From Lachnospiraceae bacterium (GTDB taxonomy: Bacteria > Bacillota > Clostridia > Lachnospirales > Lachnospiraceae): a stretch of 38,094 bases of DNA. The translations under genes were made by a program, and so were the position numbers. The stretch lies in contig JAFSGY010000040.1 in assembly GCA_017440575.1 (NCBI GenBank), positions 1 to 38,094 on the forward strand. Reading direction: 5' to 3'. The notes beneath the pieces are model-generated. The model saw only the letters and a program-made list of their open reading frames with translations. It was not told where the DNA came from and searched no databases. Every line of letters starts with the position of its first letter. Position 1 is the first letter of the stretch. Below, one piece after another: positions 23,624-31,911 of this stretch.

Positions 23624-23669
23624 GAAAAAGTTTTCATTTTGTACAAGTCCATACGTGGTATGGTTTGTA
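23624..23669 (+). promoter_or_regulatory. Leader elements of chvE: cre/LacI-like palindrome and RNA hairpin
   Basis: TGAAAAAGTTTTCA (23624-23637) has perfect 6-bp arms and differs at one core position from the CcpA cre pattern TGWAANCGNTNWCA. Next, TACAA-gt-CCATAC-gtg-GTATGG-t-TTGTA (23642-23669) forms an 11-bp RNA stem-loop 42 nt before the start codon. Confidence 0.45.
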
Positions 23670-23710
23670 AATATATTTATTTATCTTATAAAAGTACAGG
23701 GGGAAAATGT

Positions 23711-24856
23711 ATGAAAAGAAAGATTTTAAGCATTGTAATGAGCGTTGCTATGATAGCAACCTTATTGGTTGGATGTGGTTCTAGTGATACATCTACATCA
23801 ACATCTGGTTCAACAGAAACAACAGCAAAAACAGAAACAAAAACAGAGGCGACTGTAACAGCTGGTAAAAAGGTTGGTGTAGCAATGCCTACGCAGTCAT
23901 CTGAAAGATGGATTAATGACGGTGCTAACATGAAGTCTAAGTTAGAGGCTTTAGGCTATGAAGTTGATCTTCAGTACGCAGAAGATGATGTTCAGATGCA
24001 GGTTTCTCAGATTGAGAATATGATTGCAAGTGGTGTTAACTGTCTTGTTATCGCTTCTATCGACTCTGCAGCGTTAGTAAACGTAGAAGCTCAGGCAAAG
24101 ACAGCAGGTATTCCAATTATTGCATATGACCGTTTGTTAATGAATACAGACGCTGTTTCTTATTACGCTACCTTTGATAACAAGGGTGTAGGTACAGCAA
24201 TTGGTAAGTATATCGAAGATAATAAGAAGCTTGCAGATGCACAGGCAGCTGGCGAATCTTATACAATTGAGTTCTTCATGGGTTCACCTGATGATAACAA
24301 TGCAAAAATGTTATACGATGGTGTAATGGAAGTATTACAGCCATATCTGGATGCTGGTACATTAGTATGTAAGTCTGGTAGAACATCCTTTGATGATACA
24401 TGTATCTTAAGATGGTCTCAGGAAACAGCTCAGCAGAACTGTGAAAACTACTTAACAGGTTTCTATGCAGATGAAGATCTTGATATTGCATGTTCCGCAT
24501 TTGACGGATTTGCATATGGTATCAAGGCAGCTCTTGAAGGTGCTGGATATACAGATGCAAACTGGCCTATGATTACAGGACAGGATGCAGAGCTTATGGC
24601 AGTAAAGAACATCATCAGCGGTAAGCAGACAATGTCAATCTACAAAGATACTCGTCTCCTTGCAGACAAGTGTGTAACAATGGTTCAGGCAGTTCTTGAA
24701 GGATCAGAGCCAGAAATCAATGATACAGAGCAGTATAACAATGGTGTTATCACAGTTCCTTCTTATCTGTGTACTCCTGTTGCAGTAGATGTGAACAATT
24801 ATCAGAAAGAAATCGTAGACGGTGGATATTATACAGCAGAACAGTTAGCAGAATAA
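23711..24856 (+). CDS. chvE: Sugar ABC transporter substrate-binding lipoprotein (ChvE-like)
   Basis: 381 residues with a type-II signal peptide (MKRKIL start; lipobox LLVGCG, Cys near 19) and a Ser/Thr-rich spacer. The mature part is a periplasmic-binding-protein type-1 domain starting KKVGVAMPTQSSERW and containing the binding-site segments YDRLL and GQDAE. The sequence resembles ChvE-type proteins of the multiple-monosaccharide importer, and the next two genes are its ATPase and permease. In-frame sequence upstream of 23711 lies in the untranslated leader; AGGGGGA precedes this ATG. It captures monosaccharides such as xylose, glucose, arabinose or galactose outside the cell. A terminator after it probably allows more binding protein than membrane subunits. 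Confidence 0.9.
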   Translation: MKRKILSIVMSVAMIATLLVGCGSSDTSTSTSGSTETTAKTETKTEATVTAGKKVGVAMPTQSSERWINDGANMKSKLEALGYEVDLQYAEDDVQMQVSQIENMIASGVNCLVIASIDSAALVNVEAQAKTAGIPIIAYDRLLMNTDAVSYYATFDNKGVGTAIGKYIEDNKKLADAQAAGESYTIEFFMGSPDDNNAKMLYDGVMEVLQPYLDAGTLVCKSGRTSFDDTCILRWSQETAQQNCENYLTGFYADEDLDIACSAFDGFAYGIKAALEGAGYTDANWPMITGQDAELMAVKNIISGKQTMSIYKDTRLLADKCVTMVQAVLEGSEPEINDTEQYNNGVITVPSYLCTPVAVDVNNYQKEIVDGGYYTAEQLAE

Positions 24857-24868
24857 TATGAGTGAGTG

Positions 24869-24905
24869 TAGAAGGCGACGGTTCAAACTGTCGCCTTCTT
24901 TTTCC
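24869..24905 (+). terminator. Attenuating terminator between chvE and mmsA
   Basis: Stem GAAGGCGAC (24871-24879) with GTCGCCTTC (24890-24898), followed by TTTTTT. It lies inside the importer operon, and partial read-through would set the ratio of binding protein to transporter. Confidence 0.85.
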
Positions 24906-24941
24906 TATAATATGAATAAATGAAGAAAGGAAGCAATGCGG

Positions 24942-26501
24942 ATGTCAGAATATATCTTGGAAATGAATCACATAACAAAAGCTTTTTCGGGTGTAAAAGC
25001 GTTGGATGATGTAAATCTGAAGGTAAAACGTGGTGAGATACATGCGTTATGTGGTGAAAATGGTGCCGGTAAATCCACATTGATGAATGTTCTTTCCGGA
25101 GTATATCCATTCGGAAGCTATGAAGGAGACATTGTTTACAATAAAGAAGTATGCAAATTCCACAGTATCAAAGAAAGTGAAGCAAAAGGTGTTGTTATCA
25201 TTCATCAGGAGCTTGCATTAAGTCCATATCTGTCCGTTGCAGAAAATGTATTCCTCGGAAATGAGCAGACTTCCATGAAGGGAGTTATTAATTGGACGGA
25301 AACGCGTAAAAAAGCACATGAAATGCTGGAAAAGGTAGGCTTAGGGGATGAAGATGTTAATGTTCCGGTAGGAAGTCTGGGTGTTGGAAAACAGCAGCTT
25401 ATTGAAATTGCAAAAGCGATGGCAAAAAAAGTAGAATTGCTGATTCTGGATGAACCGACAGCAGCATTAAATGATGAAGAAAGTAAAACACTGCTTGAAA
25501 TCATGCTTGAACTAAAAAAACAGGGAATTACCTGTATTATCATTTCACATAAGCTGAATGAAATTAGTTATGTAGCAGATTCCATTACTGTTATTCGTGA
25601 TGGTCATACCATTGAAACCTTGGAAAAAGGAAAAGATGATTTCTCGGAAGATAGAATTATCAAAGGAATGGTAGGTAGAGAGCTGACCAATCGTTATCCG
25701 ATTAGGGAAGGTGTAAAAATCGGTGATACGATTTTTGAAATTAAAAATTGGAATGTATATCATCCGGACGATTCTGAGAGACAGATGATTAAAGATGTTA
25801 ATATTCATGTAAAGGCAGGAGAGGTTGTTGGTCTTGCAGGCCTTATGGGAGCCGGTAGAACAGAGCTTGCTATGAGTATTTTCGGAAAATCATATGGACA
25901 AAAGATATCAGGACAGATATTTGTAAATGGTAAAGAAGTACATATTAAAAATGTAAAAGATGCGATAGAACAAAAAATTGCATATGTGTCAGAAGACAGA
26001 AAGAATTATGGACTTGTTCTGATAGATGATATAAAGAGAAATATGACGATGGCTGCAATGAGAAAATTCTTCTCGAAAAACGGTATAGTAAATAGTAATG
26101 ATGAAATTGTTGCAGCAGAGGAATACAAAAAGAAAATCAATGTTAAGGCTAATTCGATTAACCAGACGGTAGGTTCCCTTTCTGGTGGAAATCAGCAGAA
26201 GGTTGTTTTGGCAAAATGGATGTTGACACAACCGGATGTACTGATTCTGGATGAGCCTACGCGAGGTATTGACGTAGGTGCAAAATATGAAATTTATTGT
26301 GTAATCAATGATTTGGCAAAGGCCGGTAAGGCAGTTATCATTATTTCTTCTGAAATGCCAGAGATTATTGGTACCTGTGACCGAGTTTATGTAATTAATG
26401 AAGGTGAGATAGCAGGAGAATTAAAGAAAGACGATATTTCACAGGAAAAGATTATGCAATCGATTATGGCTCATAACAGAAAGGATGATAGAAATGAATA
26501 A
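24942..26501 (+). CDS. mmsA: Sugar ABC importer ATP-binding protein MmsA/GguA
   Basis: 519 residues containing two fused ABC domains. The first has Walker [10 protein letters not shown] (about 37-45), a signature [15 protein letters not shown] (degenerate LSGGQ) and Walker [14 protein letters not shown]. The second has the degenerate Walker [10 protein letters not shown] typical of sugar importers, the signature [10 protein letters not shown] and Walker [21 protein letters not shown]. Both are features of the Xyl/Mms/Rbs class. An ATG six bases upstream (24936) is possible, but MSEYILEM matches the usual family start and has better spacing from AAAGGA. It powers uptake with ChvE and MmsB. The stop overlaps mmsB by 8 bp. 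Confidence 0.95.
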   Translation: MSEYILEMNHITKAFSGVKALDDVNLKVKRGEIHALCGENGAGKSTLMNVLSGVYPFGSYEGDIVYNKEVCKFHSIKESEAKGVVIIHQELALSPYLSVAENVFLGNEQTSMKGVINWTETRKKAHEMLEKVGLGDEDVNVPVGSLGVGKQQLIEIAKAMAKKVELLILDEPTAALNDEESKTLLEIMLELKKQGITCIIISHKLNEISYVADSITVIRDGHTIETLEKGKDDFSEDRIIKGMVGRELTNRYPIREGVKIGDTIFEIKNWNVYHPDDSERQMIKDVNIHVKAGEVVGLAGLMGAGRTELAMSIFGKSYGQKISGQIFVNGKEVHIKNVKDAIEQKIAYVSEDRKNYGLVLIDDIKRNMTMAAMRKFFSKNGIVNSNDEIVAAEEYKKKINVKANSINQTVGSLSGGNQQKVVLAKWMLTQPDVLILDEPTRGIDVGAKYEIYCVINDLAKAGKAVIIISSEMPEIIGTCDRVYVINEGEIAGELKKDDISQEKIMQSIMAHNRKDDRNE

Positions 26502-27666
26502 GAAAAAAGTTGTTAATCTTGATATGAAACAGTATGGTATGTTTCTTGCTCTTATTGTAATCTACGTAGTGTTTGCTATTATGACCGGTGGAAAGAACTT
26601 GTCGCCTGCTAATATCAATAATCTGATTATGCAGAACGGTTATGTTGTTATTCTTGCCGTTGGTATGCTGTTGTGTGTACTGACAGGTAATGTCGATCTT
26701 GGAGTTGGTTCTGTCGTTGCGGTAACAGGTGCTACAGTCGGTATTATGATTGTTGATTATGGCATGAATATGTGGATTGCTATTTTAGCGGCACTTACAA
26801 TTGGTTTATGCTTAGGTATGTTTGCCGGTTTCTTTATCGCATATTTGTCGATTCCTCCATTCGTTGTTACATTGGCGACCATGTTGATGGGACGAGGACT
26901 TACGTATACATTACTTCAGGCACAGACAAAGGGACCTCTTCCAGAGGAATATGTTTATATTGGAGCAGGTTTCCTTCCTACAGTAAAGATTCCATTTGGA
27001 GATGGTACTCTTGATTTGGTAAGTATTGGTGTAGCTGTTGTAGTATCTATTATTTTAATCCTTTCAGAGATAAAGGGTATTGCAACAAAGAAAAAATATG
27101 ATTTCCCATTAAATCCAATGTGGCAGATTATTGTGAAGGATGCTGTATTATTATTTATTGTGTGGTTCTTCTTCTACAAGCTGGCTCGTTGGAACGGACT
27201 TCCATTTGTACTTGTCATTATGGTGGTTCTAGTTGGAATTTATGTATTTATTACGACAAGAACGGTAGCTGGTCGTCAGATTTATGCGCTTGGTGGAAAT
27301 GCCAAGGCGGCAAGACTTTCTGGTATTGATACAAGAAAGGTATTCTTCTGGGTATATACCAATATGGGTGTTTTAAGTGCTATTGCAGGTATCGTACTTT
27401 CCGCTCGTAATGCATCTTCTACACCTAAGGCTGGTGATGGATTTGAGATGGATGCCATTGCCTCCTGTTATATCGGTGGCGCAGCTGTTGCCGGTGGTGC
27501 AGGTACCATTACGGGTGCTGTAGTAGGTGCGTTCATTATGGGTATCTTGAATAATGGTATGTCTCTGTATGGATGGTCAACTGATATTCAGAGAATTGTA
27601 AAAGGTGCCGTATTGCTTGGTGCCGTAACGGTGGATATCTTATCTAAGAGAAAAAAGGGTAATTAA
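26494..27666 (+). CDS. mmsB: Sugar ABC importer permease MmsB/GguB
   Basis: 390 residues, about ten transmembrane segments. Typical BPD-type-2 permease sequences are present: [15 protein letters not shown], the [21 protein letters not shown] coupling region and [18 protein letters not shown]. The length suits the MmsB/GguB group, which is longer than RbsC. The ATG at 26494 follows AAAGGATGA and overlaps the mmsA stop. It completes the importer ChvE-MmsA-MmsB, and a strong terminator follows. Confidence 0.94.
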   Translation: MNKKKVVNLDMKQYGMFLALIVIYVVFAIMTGGKNLSPANINNLIMQNGYVVILAVGMLLCVLTGNVDLGVGSVVAVTGATVGIMIVDYGMNMWIAILAALTIGLCLGMFAGFFIAYLSIPPFVVTLATMLMGRGLTYTLLQAQTKGPLPEEYVYIGAGFLPTVKIPFGDGTLDLVSIGVAVVVSIILILSEIKGIATKKKYDFPLNPMWQIIVKDAVLLFIVWFFFYKLARWNGLPFVLVIMVVLVGIYVFITTRTVAGRQIYALGGNAKAARLSGIDTRKVFFWVYTNMGVLSAIAGIVLSARNASSTPKAGDGFEMDAIASCYIGGAAVAGGAGTITGAVVGAFIMGILNNGMSLYGWSTDIQRIVKGAVLLGAVTVDILSKRKKGN

Positions 27667-27675
27667 TAATACGAG

Positions 27676-27716
27676 AAAATAGCAGGTATGACAGACAGTC
27701 TACCTGCTATTTTATT
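27676..27716 (+). terminator. Strong intrinsic terminator of sugar-importer operon
   Basis: A perfect 13-bp stem (27676-27688 with 27701-27713) ending in TTTTATT. Its AAAATAGCAGG arm also gives a T-run on the opposite strand. Confidence 0.88.
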
Positions 27717-27742
27717 CGTTAGAAAAGTTCAGGTGCTTTTTC

Positions 27743-27771
27743 TTGACTTGTGAAGCAGTCTGATATATAGT
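27743..27771 (+). promoter_or_regulatory. Promoter for TPP-riboswitch/thiT transcript
   Basis: TTGACT (27743-27748), 17-bp spacer, TATAGT (27766-27771), about 25 bp before the aptamer. Confidence 0.75.
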
Positions 27772-27794
27772 AAGAAATTGAATTCATATAGAAA

Positions 27795-27888
27795 ACCGCT
27801 AGGGGTGCGCATCGCTGAGATTGGATGGTTTTTTATACGATCCTGACCCTCACTACTTGAACCGGATAATACCGGCGTAAGGAAGCAG
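27795..27888 (+). promoter_or_regulatory. TPP (THI-box) riboswitch aptamer
   Basis: All hallmark blocks are present in order: CTAGGGGTGC, GCTGAGA, ACCC, CTTGAACC, GGATAATACC and GCGTAAGGAAGC. Thiamin pyrophosphate binding would promote termination at the hairpin just before thiT. Confidence 0.96.
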
Positions 27889-27941
27889 AAGAAGCTTAAA
27901 TGGCCTAAATGATAAAAAGTCTTTAAGTGTACGATGTTGTC

Positions 27942-27971
27942 CCTCCTCGCGAAAACGAAGGAGGATTTTTT
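27942..27971 (+). terminator. Riboswitch terminator containing the thiT Shine-Dalgarno
   Basis: CCTCCTCG (27942-27949) pairs with CGAAGGAGG (27956-27964, one bulged A), followed by TTTTTT at 27966-27971 and the ATG at 27972. The GGAGG in the 3' arm is the ribosome binding site, so the same hairpin can act on transcription and on translation. Confidence 0.85.
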
Positions 27972-28511
27972 ATGTCCAAAAAGGTAACTGTAAAACAATT
28001 GGTATTTTGTGCGGCGGCTATTGCATTAGCAACGGTGCTGTCAAATATTAAGCTGTTTCATTTTCCGACGGGAGGCTCGATAACGTTATTGTCTATGCTC
28101 GTTATCAGTTTTCCAGGCTATTGGTTTGGATTAGGCGTAGGGCTTATTACAGGTGTGGCGTATGGTGTGCTGCAGCTGTTAATAGATCCTTATGTTTTAT
28201 TTCCGTTACAGCTTATTGTGGACTACATTCTTGCATTTGGAGCATTTGGGCTCTCAGGGCTTTTCTCGAATGCAAAATCAGGGCTTATTAAGGGCTATGT
28301 GGCAGCAGTATTGGGGAGATTTGTTTTTTCAAGTATTTCAGGCTGGATATTCTTTGGAGAATATGCTTGGGAAGGTTGGAATCCATTAGCCTATTCTCTT
28401 GTGTATAATGCGATTTATATCTTTGCAGAAGCAGCGGTAACGATTATTATATTACTTCTTCCACCAGTGAAGGAAGCTATGATAAGAGTGAAAAAGCTGG
28501 CAATAGAGTAA
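27972..28511 (+). CDS. thiT: Thiamine ECF transporter S component ThiT
   Basis: 179 residues and about six transmembrane segments, the ThiT size. Typical elements are the N-terminal AAIALATVLSNIKLFHFPTGGSIT, the FGLGVGLITGVAYG segment, and the aromatic residues in the SGWIFFGEYAW loop expected to hold thiamine. It binds thiamine with high affinity and imports it using the shared ECF module (EcfA, A', T), which is not in this window. The ATG at 27972 is preferred over in-frame sequence from 27927, which is part of the leader. Control by the TPP riboswitch confirms the function. Confidence 0.95.
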   Translation: MSKKVTVKQLVFCAAAIALATVLSNIKLFHFPTGGSITLLSMLVISFPGYWFGLGVGLITGVAYGVLQLLIDPYVLFPLQLIVDYILAFGAFGLSGLFSNAKSGLIKGYVAAVLGRFVFSSISGWIFFGEYAWEGWNPLAYSLVYNAIYIFAEAAVTIIILLLPPVKEAMIRVKKLAIE

Positions 28512-28565
28512 TATGATGTTATTTAATAATTATCATAAAATTAAATTAATTTCAGACTTTTAACC

Positions 28566-28619
28566 TTGACAGGCGGTAAAATATTCCGTATCATTTTATT
28601 ATAAGTGAAAGCGGTTTCA
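28566..28619 (+). promoter_or_regulatory. lacI-family gene promoter and operator
   Basis: TTGACA (28566-28571), 17-bp spacer, TATCAT (28589-28594). TGAAAGCGGTTTCA (28606-28619) starts about 5 bp after the expected transcription start. It fits a LacI-family operator and also fully matches the CcpA cre pattern TGWAANCGNTNWCA, so autoregulation and catabolite control are both possible. Confidence 0.78.
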
Positions 28620-28660
28620 ATTAGACTAAAATGATGACCGACAAAAGAGGAGGTAACGGA

Positions 28661-29719
28661 ATGCAGCCGCAGAAAAACGGTGAAAACAAATCGATAACGA
28701 TTTACGATATTGCCAAGGAAGCGGGGGTATCTGCATCTACCGTTTCCCGTGTGTTAACGAATAGTGCTAATGTACGTTCAGAGAAAAAGAAAAAGGTTCT
28801 TGCTCTGATTGAGAAATATAATTTTAAGCCAAATGCGCTTGCAAAAGGGCTTGCTGATACCAAGACCAGAACAATTGGTGTGCTAGCGGCAGATATTCGA
28901 AATCCTTTTTATGCTTCCCTTTTTGTGGAGTGTGAAAATGCTGCGAGGGCAGTTGATTATACCGTAGTTTTATGCAATTCCCTTGGAGAAACGGACAAGG
29001 AAGTAGAGCTGTTGGGAAAGCTTCAGGAGCAGAGGGTAGATGCGATTATCCAGATTGGTGGCAGAGGCGATGACTTGGCATCGAATGTAGAATATGTAGA
29101 GTTAATCAATCAGATTATGGCAAAGACACCAGTTGTTGTTACAGGTAAGCTGGATGGAACCAGATGCCATGTGGTACGTATTGATGCCATGAAGGCTATG
29201 GAGATTCTCATGGATCATCTGTTAGAGCTGGGGCATAAGAGAATTGCATTGATTGGCGGCAGGAAGGATGTACTTTCCACCTTTGAAAAGCATCAGAGAT
29301 ATAAGCAGATTTTAAAGGAAAATATGATAGAGTTTGACCCGGCGCTGGTAGCAGAGGATGGAGGCTATAACTTTGAAACCGGATACCGACAGATGAATGA
29401 GATGTTAGACAAGGGAGTCAGACCGACTGCTGTGGTAGCAATCAATGATTTTTCAGCAATGGGTGTCATGAGAAGTATTAATGAGCATGGATTACAGATA
29501 CCACAGGATATTTCCGTAGTAAGTTATGATAATACGTATATGGCTGAGATGGCAATACCTAAGCTTACTAGTGTCGATTATAACTATGAAGAATACGGAA
29601 GAAAGCTGATTGATACGGCAACTGCCATGATTGAGGGAAGAAAGACAGGACAGCTTCGTATGGTAATGCCGACCTTGGTAGTACGTGGGAGCAGCGGACC
29701 TGCACCACTGGAATTATAG
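28661..29719 (+). CDS. LacI-family transcriptional regulator
   Basis: 352 residues. An N-terminal helix-turn-helix (TIYDIAKEAGVSASTVSRVLTN, about residues 16-37) and hinge helix (NFKPNALAKGLA) are followed by a periplasmic-binding-like sensor domain to about 340. The DNA-contact residues of the recognition helix (S-A-S-T-V-S-R) are those of the CcpA/GalR-like group that reads TGAAANCGNTT palindromes. GAGGAGG at 28647-28653 selects the ATG at 28661 over 28631. It lies next to an oligosaccharide importer and a beta-galactosidase, and near-identical operators precede this gene and that importer. It is therefore probably the local sugar-responsive repressor. Confidence 0.93.
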   Translation: MQPQKNGENKSITIYDIAKEAGVSASTVSRVLTNSANVRSEKKKKVLALIEKYNFKPNALAKGLADTKTRTIGVLAADIRNPFYASLFVECENAARAVDYTVVLCNSLGETDKEVELLGKLQEQRVDAIIQIGGRGDDLASNVEYVELINQIMAKTPVVVTGKLDGTRCHVVRIDAMKAMEILMDHLLELGHKRIALIGGRKDVLSTFEKHQRYKQILKENMIEFDPALVAEDGGYNFETGYRQMNEMLDKGVRPTAVVAINDFSAMGVMRSINEHGLQIPQDISVVSYDNTYMAEMAIPKLTSVDYNYEEYGRKLIDTATAMIEGRKTGQLRMVMPTLVVRGSSGPAPLEL

Positions 29720-29764
29720 AGAAAATGGAATAATTTGACACCGAATTCAAAAAAATGTAAACAG

Positions 29765-29800
29765 AGCAGGACTTACGAATGCAGTAAGTCCTGCTTTTGT
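29765..29800 (+). terminator. Intrinsic terminator after lacI-family gene
   Basis: A perfect 12-bp stem AGCAGGACTTAC (29765-29776) with GTAAGTCCTGCT (29784-29795), then TTTTGTGTTT. Confidence 0.88.
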
Positions 29801-29882
29801 GTTTAAACTTGTTTAAAATGCCCAAAATAGAGAGAAAAACATATGTAATATTTACGAAAATGAATTACATATTCCGAATTTA

Positions 29883-29933
29883 TTGACACGTGCATATAAA
29901 AAGTGCTAATATTTAAATATGAAATCGGTTGCA
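29883..29933 (+). promoter_or_regulatory. Importer operon promoter and operator
   Basis: TTGACA (29883-29888), 18-bp spacer, TAATAT (29907-29912). TGAAATCGGTTGCA (29920-29933) lies at about +1 and matches the site in front of the lacI-family gene at 12 of 14 positions. Binding there would block transcription of the importer. Confidence 0.8.
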
Positions 29934-29964
29934 AATAGTCAAATTTACAAGGGAGGTTGCAATT

Positions 29965-30918
29965 ATGGGAAAAACAAAGGTTAAGGAAGTAAAACCAAAA
30001 TCAAGTTTAACCTTTTTCCAGAAAGTGAAAAGATACAAGACATTAATGTTGATGTGTACACCGGCAATACTTTTCTTTTTAGCATTCAGTTATGCACCAT
30101 TGCCTGGTATCTATGTAGCATTTGTTAAGTATAATTACAGAGATGGTATTTTCGGAAGTAAATTTGTTGGATTGAAGAATTTTGAATTCTTATGGGATTC
30201 CGGAAAGCTTTTGGATTTAACATCCAATACAATTCTTTATAATTTGGCGTTTATAATTCTGGGAAATGTGCTTGCTGTGTTCATGGCAATTCTTTTAAAC
30301 GAATTAAGATGTAAGTGGTTCAAGAAAGTGTCTCAGACAATGATGTTTTTACCTTACTTTATTTCACAGGTTTTGGTAGGTATTCTTGTTTACAACTTAT
30401 TGAATTACGACTATGGTTTTGTAAACGGTATGCTAACATCACTTGGCAGAGAAAAATGGGGACCATATTCCGATCCAAATGTATGGCCGGTAATTTTGGT
30501 TATTGTTTATTTGTGGCAGCAGACAGGATATAACTCAGTTGTATATTTTGCTTCTATTATGGGAATTGATGCAGAGATAATTGAAGCAGCTAAGGTAGAC
30601 GGAGCAAATGGTTTCCAGAAGATTCGTTATATTATTTTACCAAGCTTAAAGCCTACAATTGTTATTCTGTTATTGTTTGCACTTGGTGGTATTGTAAAGG
30701 GTAACTTTGGTCTGTTCTATAATATTATCGGTTCGAACTCATTGCTGTATTCAACAACCGATATTATTGAAACATTCGTATATCGAGCAACTATGGTAGA
30801 CTTTAACTTCTCAACAGCATCGGCAGTAGGTCTGTACCAGTCCGTAATTGGATTTATTATGGTTATTACCTGTAACTGGATTGTTAAGAAGATTGAGCCT
30901 GACTATTCACTATTCTAA
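29965..30918 (+). CDS. Oligosaccharide ABC transporter permease (LplB-like)
   Basis: 317 residues, about six transmembrane segments, and a binding-protein-dependent permease loop of EAA type (EIIEAAKVDGANGFQKIRYIILP, about residues 210-232) that docks onto the ATPase. The N-terminus with a cytoplasmic extension, the MLMCTPAILFFLAFSYAPLPGIYVAF start and the length match LplB/YteP-type permeases for plant- or host-glycan oligosaccharides. GGGAGG selects the ATG at 29965 over upstream in-frame ATGs. It is followed 17 bp later by the second permease, and the operator at 29920 predicts sugar-inducible expression. Confidence 0.9.
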   Translation: MGKTKVKEVKPKSSLTFFQKVKRYKTLMLMCTPAILFFLAFSYAPLPGIYVAFVKYNYRDGIFGSKFVGLKNFEFLWDSGKLLDLTSNTILYNLAFIILGNVLAVFMAILLNELRCKWFKKVSQTMMFLPYFISQVLVGILVYNLLNYDYGFVNGMLTSLGREKWGPYSDPNVWPVILVIVYLWQQTGYNSVVYFASIMGIDAEIIEAAKVDGANGFQKIRYIILPSLKPTIVILLLFALGGIVKGNFGLFYNIIGSNSLLYSTTDIIETFVYRATMVDFNFSTASAVGLYQSVIGFIMVITCNWIVKKIEPDYSLF

Positions 30919-30935
30919 GAAAGGGGGATACCGAT

Positions 30936-31862
30936 ATGGCTAAGAAAAAAGACATGGATTTGATGGAATCAGGCGCAAAAGTAAGACTTGGTACATCTGA
31001 TAAAATTATTCGTGGATTTGGATATATATTTATTACGTTATATGCATTGGCATGTGTGTTCCCGTTTTTGATTATTATTGGAACTTCATTTACAAGTGAA
31101 AATGTAATTCGAGCAGAGGGTGTTCAGTTATTTCCGAAGGAATTTACTTTACAAGCATATGAGATGGTATGTAAAGGCGGTGGAATTTGGTATTCTTATG
31201 CACTAACCATTACTTTGACTGTTATCGGAACCTTTGTGGGCTTATCGATTATCGCTATGACAGGTTACGCATTACAAAGAAAAGACTTTCCATTAAGAAA
31301 TGCGATTTCATTCTTCATTTATTTTACTAGTTTATTTCAGGCAGGACTTGCACCATATTATCTGTTGATGACACAAACTTATCATTTGAAGGATAGCTAT
31401 TTGGCAGTATTATTACCGCTTTTGATGTCACCATGGTTGATTATTCTAATGAAGAACTTTGTTAAGGCAATACCACATGAGATTACAGAGTCTGGTAAGA
31501 TTGATGGTGCCGGAGATATGAAGATATTCCTTGATTTGATTCTTCCAATGTTGAAGCCGGCTCTTGCAACAATTGGTTTATTCCTTGCTTTAGGGTACTG
31601 GAATGAATGGTATCAGTCTTCTCTGTTTCTAAGTGCAAAGGTAGATGTTAAACCATTGCAGTATACCTTATATGAAGTAGTAAATAAAATTTCTTCTTTG
31701 AAAAATACGATTGCAGGTCAGTACGTTTCTCTTGAGGATATTCCTCAGGAGGGTGTAAAGATGGCAAATGCCGTATTGGCGACAGGACCGATTATTTTCC
31801 TGTATCCGTTCGTACAGAAATATTTTATTGGCGGTATTACCGTTGGTGCCGTAAAAGGCTAA
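30936..31862 (+). CDS. Carbohydrate ABC transporter permease (LplC/YtcP-like)
   Basis: 308 residues, six transmembrane segments, with the EAA-type loop EITESGKIDGAGDMKIFLDLILP near residues 188-210. It starts from an ATG after AAGGGGG. The N-terminal KIIRGFGYIFITLYALACVFPFLIIIGTSF and C-terminal FLYPFVQKYFIGGITVGAVKG are characteristic of the second permease of LplABC/Ytc systems. It forms the heteromeric membrane channel with the upstream permease. Confidence 0.92.
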   Translation: MAKKKDMDLMESGAKVRLGTSDKIIRGFGYIFITLYALACVFPFLIIIGTSFTSENVIRAEGVQLFPKEFTLQAYEMVCKGGGIWYSYALTITLTVIGTFVGLSIIAMTGYALQRKDFPLRNAISFFIYFTSLFQAGLAPYYLLMTQTYHLKDSYLAVLLPLLMSPWLIILMKNFVKAIPHEITESGKIDGAGDMKIFLDLILPMLKPALATIGLFLALGYWNEWYQSSLFLSAKVDVKPLQYTLYEVVNKISSLKNTIAGQYVSLEDIPQEGVKMANAVLATGPIIFLYPFVQKYFIGGITVGAVKG

Positions 31863-31911
31863 ACGGTTAGATATAGCAACGAAAACTTTTAAATGTATTA
31901 GGAGGAAAAAT

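Noticed and set aside
23600-23710. N-terminal extension of the ChvE-like protein
   Set aside because: A signal peptide must be N-terminal and begins at 23711. The upstream segment is untranslated leader with palindromes and a stem-loop.
27927-27971. N-terminal extension of ThiT
   Set aside because: It would be translated through the riboswitch terminator; the SD and family start support 27972.
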